Of a DNA stretch of 11,334 bases, positions 7,059 to 11,334 are shown in pieces. The DNA is from Verrucomicrobiia bacterium (lineage in GTDB: Bacteria; Verrucomicrobiota; Verrucomicrobiae; Limisphaerales; UBA11358). The notes beneath the pieces are model-generated. The model saw only the letters and a list, made by a program, of their open reading frames with translations, was not told the origin of the DNA and did not search any database. Numbering within the stretch: position 1 is the stretch's first letter; every line of letters starts with the position of its first letter. Location: NCBI GenBank assembly GCA_030042375.1, contig JASHZU010000086.1, positions 1 to 11,334 of the forward strand, written 5' to 3'. Position numbers and translations under genes: made by a program.

Positions 7059-8661
7059 TGATGCCACAGCCATCAAGGCCAGTCCGCTGCAATCCCTCGC
7101 TGAAGATTTCACGTGGGAAAAAAGCGGATTTATCGTTGCGGTGGCCTTTCTGGCTTTGCTGGACGGTGTCAATGGCGCTGTCTGTTCCACCTTGGGAAAA
7201 TATTTGAATGGCAGCTTTTCCGTAACCGCCGACCAGGTTACCTGGGCGTCGATTTTCTATTATGTCGGGAAACTCTACCTGCTGCTGATTGCGGCAAAGT
7301 TGCAATGTAAATTTGGGCAGCGACGCTCGTTCCTGACCGCGGCCGTTGGTCTTGTCCTGATGACAGCGGCAGGCATGCTGGCCCCCAATTATCCTTCGCT
7401 GCTGGCAGTGCTCCTTTTGCAGGGCGCTGCTGGCGGCGCGATGATTGCCCTTGGCCAGGGAACGTTGCTGGCATTGTTTCCCCGACGCGAACAATCGCTG
7501 GTGCAAGCCTTTTATGCGCTGGCGTCGGTCATGTTTCCCGCGACCGTTGTGCCGGAGGTTTTGGGCGCAAGCGCTTATAACTTCGATTGGCGGGATGCCT
7601 ATCTTTGGATGCTGCCGTTCGGGCTGCTGGGTTGCGGGTGGCTTTTTTGGAAACGCGAAATGTTGAGTGATTTGAAACGTTACAACCCGTTTTTGCCCGG
7701 AAGAATACTCGTGACGGTGACAGCGCTTTTCGCGATTGTCTATGTCCTGCAGCAAGGCAATCGCAACCGCTGGCTGGAATACCCGCCGATTGTCTGGGCG
7801 ATCTTGCTTGCGGTTACTTGTATCGTCCTGCTCGTGTTCATCGAAACCAAGGGCGGCCCGACCTTATTGCCGTACGGGGCCTTTCGTTATGCCAATTTCG
7901 CCTTTGGCATGTGTGTCATCATCCTTGCGGGCATCGCCTTTTTTGGAAGCGGCTTCGTTATTTCCGGGTTTGCTGTCAATGTGTTGAATTATCCGGTTTC
8001 GGATAGTGGACTCGTTCAACTCTCCGGTACGGCCTTTTCCGTAATTTCATTTTTGAGCATTGGCATCATTATTCGGTTCGTAAAACTTAACCCGGTTTTT
8101 ATCATCCTTTCCGGCCTGCTCTTGTTCGGTACCTCCATGTTGCAGATGGGCCTGGCCCCATCCAATATTAGTTTTGAAGATTACGCCTATTGGCTCATCC
8201 TTCGCGGATTTGCTTTGGGCTGCCAATTTATTCCCCTGACATTGCTGGCCTTGACCTCGCTGCCACCCGAGGAAGATGTAGCCGCGGCGGGTTTGTTCAA
8301 TTTTAACCGGCAGATTGGCGCGCTTTCCGGCATTGCCTGGTTGCAAACGCTTCACGAAACTTTAACTGACCGCAATCAAACCATCTTTGGCAATGTAGTG
8401 TCGTCGGCCAGTCCCAACACCATCATTTACGCTCAAAAAGTCCAGAACGCGCTGGCATTGTACGGAACTGAGCCATCACAAATTCCGCGCGAGTCTATGG
8501 CGCTTACCATGCAGGAAGCATCCCGTCAATGGTCCAGCATCGCGTACAATGGATGCTTCGAAAGCCTGGCGATGATGTTTCTCTTCGCTTTTCCACTGGT
8601 CGCGACGGCTCGCATCCTGACAACACGTTTTCTCAAACCACCCTATGTCAGTAATTCATAA
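7051..8661 (+). CDS. DHA2 (EmrB-like) MFS efflux transporter
   Basis: Inner-membrane drug:H+ antiporter-type transporter that would export substrates through the adjacent adaptor and outer-membrane channel. The 536 residues contain about 14 hydrophobic segments, as expected of the DHA2 group. TM1 carries FLALLDGVNGAV with Asp38, matching the acidic residue of the LD motif in EmrB-like proteins. GAAGGAMIALGQGTLLALFP (125-144) corresponds to the EmrB segment before TM5. The following motif C, normally GPxxGG in TM5, reads VPEVLGA (167-173), so the antiporter signature is degenerate and contains Glu169 (see findings). Motif A is also weak (AKLQCKFGQRR, 82-92). The ATG at 7051 is chosen over the upstream open frame (to 6994) because it has GGAAA six bases before it and gives a normal EmrB-like start; it overlaps the adaptor end by 8 bases. 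Its 3' end overlaps the channel gene by 17 bases. Confidence 0.9.
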   Translation: MSSDATAIKASPLQSLAEDFTWEKSGFIVAVAFLALLDGVNGAVCSTLGKYLNGSFSVTADQVTWASIFYYVGKLYLLLIAAKLQCKFGQRRSFLTAAVGLVLMTAAGMLAPNYPSLLAVLLLQGAAGGAMIALGQGTLLALFPRREQSLVQAFYALASVMFPATVVPEVLGASAYNFDWRDAYLWMLPFGLLGCGWLFWKREMLSDLKRYNPFLPGRILVTVTALFAIVYVLQQGNRNRWLEYPPIVWAILLAVTCIVLLVFIETKGGPTLLPYGAFRYANFAFGMCVIILAGIAFFGSGFVISGFAVNVLNYPVSDSGLVQLSGTAFSVISFLSIGIIIRFVKLNPVFIILSGLLLFGTSMLQMGLAPSNISFEDYAYWLILRGFALGCQFIPLTLLALTSLPPEEDVAAAGLFNFNRQIGALSGIAWLQTLHETLTDRNQTIFGNVVSSASPNTIIYAQKVQNALALYGTEPSQIPRESMALTMQEASRQWSSIAYNGCFESLAMMFLFAFPLVATARILTTRFLKPPYVSNS

Positions 8662-10129
8662 ACGAATTTCATCTGTTCTGCCGGCCCGCAAAATGGCCCT
8701 GGCCATTGCGTGCCTTATCGCATTGCTCGCCGGCTGCGCGGTGGGGCCGAACTACCAGGCGCCCAAAGAGAGCACACCACCGCAATGGAGCTCGCAAATG
8801 ACCGGTGGGGAGACTACTAATGACGCGGTCGAGTTGGCCCAATGGTGGAAGAACTTCGACGATACCAATCTGGATTCGATCATGGCCATAGCCATCCAAT
8901 CCAACCTGACCCTGCGTATTGCCGAAGCCCATGTGCGGGAATCACGCGCCGAGAAAGGCATTGTGTCTGCCAATCTGTGGCCCTGGCTGGGCAGTGGGGC
9001 CAGCTATTCCAGGAATCGTTACTCAGCCAACACCTTTCCCACTATTCCCCCTCCGCTGGACTATAATCTTTATGATGCCAATTTTGATGCGACATGGGAA
9101 CTGGATGTGTTTGGAGGCACTCGTCGGGCTGTGCAAGCGGCCAGCGCCCAGATTCAGGCGTCCGAATTCGACGAGACGAACGTACTTATTTCACTGATGG
9201 CCGAAGTAGCGCGAGATTACATCAACGCCCGGGCCTATCAGCAACGTCTGATTATTGAACTGGAAAACATCCAGATTGAGCAAAATGTGCTGAATTTGAC
9301 CAGCAACCGGTTTGAAACGGGGCTGGGCAACAATTTGGACGTGGCGCAGGCCCAGGCCGCGTTGACCACTACCGAAGCACTCGTGCCCTCCTTGCAAACG
9401 GGCTTTGATGAATCGGTATATGCATTGTCCGTGTTACTGGGCCAGCCGCCGGAGGCGTTGGTGGGGCAAATGACGGCGATTAAGGACATTCCGCTGACGC
9501 CGCCCCTGGTGCCGGTGGGATTGCCCTCGGAATTGTTGCAACGTCGTCCCGATGTGCAAAAGGCGGAGCGGGATCTGGCGTCGGCGACCGCGCAAATTGG
9601 GGTGGCCAAAGCGGATTTATTTCCGAAGTTTTCGCTGACAGGGCTGGCGGGATACCAGAGCATCTCGGCGGATAACTGGTTTCAGTTTGCAAGCCGATAT
9701 GCGGGACTGGGGCCGACGGTACAATGGCAGATTTTCCAGGCGGGAAGTATCGTGGCTAACATCCATGTTCAGAATGCGAAGCAGGAGGAGGCGTTAAACC
9801 AGTATCAACAGACAGTGCTGGTGGCCTTGCAGGATGTGGAGAATGCGCTGACGGAATATGCGCGGGAGCAGGTGAGGCGGGAGTCCTTGAAGCAATCGGT
9901 GGCGGCGAACCAGTTAGCATTTGATTTGGCGACACACCTGTACAAGAGTGGCCTGACGGACTTTTTGAATGTGTTGTCTTCGGAAACGGCGTTGCGGGAC
10001 TCACAGGATGAACTGGTGCAGAGCGACCAGGCCGTGTCGGAGAATCTGGTCCAGCTTTACAAAGCCCTCGGCGGAGGATGGCAAAACGAGAAAGAAATAT
10101 CGCTCCAACAGGAAGGTAAGAAATTATGA
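8645..10129 (+). CDS. OprM/NodT-type outer-membrane efflux lipoprotein (TolC superfamily)
   Basis: Forms the outer-membrane channel and periplasmic tunnel of the tripartite pump. The 494 residues start with a signal peptide and lipobox LLAGC (27-31); Cys31 is the lipidation site and Ala at +2 suggests outer-membrane sorting. CAVGPNYQAPK directly after it is the classic start of mature NodT/OprM lipoproteins. Two outer-membrane efflux repeats follow, with the conserved inter-repeat segment LLQRRPDVQKAERDL (Arg300, Arg301, Pro302, Asp303) and AQIGVAKADLFPKFSLTG. Length is normal for the family. The ATG at 8645 overlaps the transporter gene by 17 bases; an internal ATG at 8693 (residue 17) would give a shorter leader. 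No Shine-Dalgarno sequence is visible. Codon choice changes sharply at about 9430 (Ala GCC to GCG) and reverts near 10030, which may mean a mosaic gene. The stop overlaps the phosphatase start in an ATGA. Confidence 0.94.
   Translation: MSVIHKRISSVLPARKMALAIACLIALLAGCAVGPNYQAPKESTPPQWSSQMTGGETTNDAVELAQWWKNFDDTNLDSIMAIAIQSNLTLRIAEAHVRESRAEKGIVSANLWPWLGSGASYSRNRYSANTFPTIPPPLDYNLYDANFDATWELDVFGGTRRAVQAASAQIQASEFDETNVLISLMAEVARDYINARAYQQRLIIELENIQIEQNVLNLTSNRFETGLGNNLDVAQAQAALTTTEALVPSLQTGFDESVYALSVLLGQPPEALVGQMTAIKDIPLTPPLVPVGLPSELLQRRPDVQKAERDLASATAQIGVAKADLFPKFSLTGLAGYQSISADNWFQFASRYAGLGPTVQWQIFQAGSIVANIHVQNAKQEEALNQYQQTVLVALQDVENALTEYAREQVRRESLKQSVAANQLAFDLATHLYKSGLTDFLNVLSSETALRDSQDELVQSDQAVSENLVQLYKALGGGWQNEKEISLQQEGKKL
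9430..10030 (+). other. Segment of atypical codon use and G-over-C skew within the outer-membrane channel gene
   Basis: Inside the channel gene, third positions become G-rich: Ala is mostly GCG here but mostly GCC in the first half, and GTG, CTG/TTG, ACG and GGG also rise. In the 60-base line starting at 9841, G outnumbers C by 25 to 11, whereas in the line starting at 9001 C outnumbers G by 22 to 8. Boundaries are judged by eye. The protein stays in family across the segment, so this is not a frameshift. Confidence 0.6.
10110..10116 (+). promoter_or_regulatory. Strong Shine-Dalgarno sequence for the histidine phosphatase gene
   Basis: AGGAAGG lies 9 bases before the ATG at 10126, inside the end of the channel gene. 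It is the only strong, well-placed ribosome binding site among the starts in the window, and it supports the 10126 start. Confidence 0.75.
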
Positions 10130-10722
10130 GTGACACTCTTCCTACAATTTATCTCGCGCGCCATGGTGAAACGGCCTGGAGCATTTCGGGCCAGCACACC
10201 GGCCTGACCGATTTGCCGTTGACCGCGCGTGGCGAACAGAACGCCGGACGGCTTGGAAAACGACTGGCCGGCCACACGTTTTCAAAAGTTTTTACGAGTC
10301 CACTGCAACGCGCGCGCCGGACCTGCCAATTGGCCGGCTTCGCGGACGCAGCCCAGGTGGACCCGAACCTGGTTGAATGGAACTATGGCGATTATGAGGG
10401 CCGCCGGACTGCGGAGATTCATGCCGAACGTCCTGATTGGCAATTATTCCGAGACGGTTGCCCTGGCGGCGAATCGCCGCAGCAGATTGGTGCGCGGGCT
10501 GATCGCGTCGTGAATAACCTTCGCTCAATCAAAGGCGACATTCTTGTCTTTTCCAGCGGCCATTTTTTGCGGGTGCTGGCGGCCCGGTGGCTCGGGCTTG
10601 AAACCGCCGCCGGGAAGTTTCTTATTTTAAGCACCGCCAGCCTCAGCCAGCTCAGTTACGAAAACAACCTGTCCTCGCCGGCCATCCGGTTGTGGAATGA
10701 CACCAGCCATTTGGAGAATTAA
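10126..10722 (+). CDS. Histidine phosphatase family protein, SHB17-like (possible sedoheptulose-1,7-bisphosphatase)
   Basis: Cytoplasmic phosphatase of the phosphoglycerate-mutase-like superfamily, 198 residues. Catalytic features are all present: LARHGET with Arg12 and nucleophile His13, Arg62 in TSPLQRARRT, general acid candidate Glu84 in EWNYGDYEG (84-92), and the second His146 in SSGHFLRVLA. The segments SGQHTGLTDLPLT (21-33), EWNYGDYEG and FRDGCPGGE followed by QIG (108-122) closely match yeast SHB17 as I recall its sequence. SHB17 hydrolyses sedoheptulose-1,7-bisphosphate to sedoheptulose-7-phosphate. That product is a transaldolase substrate, and transaldolase is the next gene, so this activity is a reasonable inference. 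Related bacterial proteins are often annotated only as phosphoglycerate mutase or PhoE-like phosphatase, and other sugar phosphates remain possible. The start overlaps the channel stop (ATGA) and has the best ribosome site in the window. No membrane segment or signal peptide is seen. Confidence 0.9.
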   Translation: MSDTLPTIYLARHGETAWSISGQHTGLTDLPLTARGEQNAGRLGKRLAGHTFSKVFTSPLQRARRTCQLAGFADAAQVDPNLVEWNYGDYEGRRTAEIHAERPDWQLFRDGCPGGESPQQIGARADRVVNNLRSIKGDILVFSSGHFLRVLAARWLGLETAAGKFLILSTASLSQLSYENNLSSPAIRLWNDTSHLEN

Positions 10723-10748
10723 ACAATCAACCATCAAACAATAAAAAT
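10723..10748 (+). other. 26-base gap before transaldolase
   Basis: A-rich and G-free leader with CAA/TCAA-like short repeats and no Shine-Dalgarno sequence. No hairpin or T-run is visible, so there is no terminator between the phosphatase and transaldolase genes. Confidence 0.5.
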
Positions 10749-11334
10749 ATGAAAGCTACCCAACTATTACATGACCTGGGCCAGAGCATTTGGCTCGATA
10801 ACATCACTCGTGACATTTTGAACAATGGCACGCTCAAACGTTACATCAACGAGCTCTCGCTGACGGGGCTCACTTCGAACCCCACCATCTTTGATCACGC
10901 CTTCAAGAACAGCTCATCCTATGACGCGGGCATTCGCGAATGCCAAAGCCAGGGCAAATCCGGCGAGGAACTTTTCTTCAATTTGGCCATCGAGGATTTG
11001 GTCCGGGCCGCCGACTTGTTCCGTCCCATTCATCAGCAAACGAATGGAGTGGATGGCTGGGTCTCGCTCGAAGTCTCGCCCCTCTTGGCTTACGACACCG
11101 CCAAGACATTGGCAGCGGCCAAGGACCTTTATCAACGCGCCGGCCGGCCCAACCTCTTCATCAAAATCCCCGGCACCAAAGAAGGTCTGCCGGCCATCGA
11201 AGAGGCAATTTTCGCAGGCGTGCCAATCAATGTCACCCTCCTGTTTTCGCGCGATCATTATTTGGCCGCAGCCGACGCTTTTATGCGCGGGATTGAGCGG
11301 CGCATTGAGGCTGGTTTAAATCCACACGTTGGCT
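10749..11334 (+). CDS. tal: Transaldolase; 3' end beyond the window
   Basis: Cytoplasmic pentose phosphate enzyme that transfers a dihydroxyacetone unit between sedoheptulose-7-phosphate/glyceraldehyde-3-phosphate and erythrose-4-phosphate/fructose-6-phosphate. The frame runs from the ATG at 10749 to the window end, giving 195 complete codons. The start MKATQLLHDLGQSIWLDN is characteristic of long-form (actinobacterial/cyanobacterial-type) transaldolases. By comparison with E. coli TalB, the active-site residues seen are Asp17 (WLDN), Asn44 (LTSNPTIFD), Glu108 (SLEVSP) and Schiff-base Lys139 (FIKIPGTKEG), followed by INVTLLFS. About half of a standalone enzyme is present. In some bacteria this type is fused to phosphoglucose isomerase, which cannot be judged here. 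It sits 26 bases after the SHB17-like phosphatase gene, which could supply its sedoheptulose-7-phosphate. Confidence 0.95.
   Translation, partial: MKATQLLHDLGQSIWLDNITRDILNNGTLKRYINELSLTGLTSNPTIFDHAFKNSSSYDAGIRECQSQGKSGEELFFNLAIEDLVRAADLFRPIHQQTNGVDGWVSLEVSPLLAYDTAKTLAAAKDLYQRAGRPNLFIKIPGTKEGLPAIEEAIFAGVPINVTLLFSRDHYLAAADAFMRGIERRIEAGLNPHVG

Noticed and set aside
6940..7755. A 271-residue open frame on the - strand opposite the adaptor/transporter junction
   Set aside because: It spans the junction of two well-supported + strand genes, is rich in Gln, Arg and His, and shows no domain or own start signal.
10891..11319. 142-residue + strand frame over the transaldolase gene
   Set aside because: It is out of frame with a transaldolase that shows all expected active-site residues, and has no family resemblance.

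Overview
The window holds ten genes, all on the + strand and packed almost without gaps. The longest intergenic stretches are 27 and 26 bases, and seven junctions overlap or are within 10 bases. I see no tRNA, rRNA, CRISPR array, insertion sequence, repeat array, promoter or terminator. The simplest reading is one long transcription unit that enters from the left and leaves to the right.

The organism is a diderm (Gram-negative type) bacterium: there is an MCE/Mla lipid-transport system, two lipoproteins with outer-membrane-type +2 residues, and a TolC/OprM-type channel. Moderate GC content, scarce Shine-Dalgarno sequences and this gene mix would fit Verrucomicrobiota or a relative. That placement is an inference from general impression, with low confidence.

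Layout. (1) 1-2169: glucoamylase (GH15), cut at its 5' end by the window edge. (2) 2178-5735: a four-gene lipid-transport cassette of STAS-MlaE permease, MlaF ATPase, MlaD/MCE protein and a PqiC-like lipoprotein. (3) 5763-10129: a complete tripartite efflux pump of HlyD/EmrA adaptor, DHA2/EmrB-like transporter and OprM/NodT-type outer-membrane lipoprotein. (4) 10126-11334: a histidine phosphatase that closely resembles yeast SHB17 (sedoheptulose-1,7-bisphosphatase), then a transaldolase that runs off the right edge.

The genes make two themes. The outer genes are carbohydrate metabolism: release of glucose from alpha-glucans at one end, and sedoheptulose phosphate/pentose phosphate chemistry at the other. 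The inner seven genes form an envelope block: an inner-membrane ABC lipid transporter with its MCE and lipoprotein partners, then a pump spanning both membranes. No gene is an obviously new system. The points most worth following up are the SHB17-like phosphatase next to transaldolase, the hybrid Mla/Pqi cassette joined to an efflux pump, a Thr-to-Gly change in the fused STAS domain, a degenerate motif C in the efflux transporter, and an abrupt codon-use shift inside the outer-membrane channel gene.
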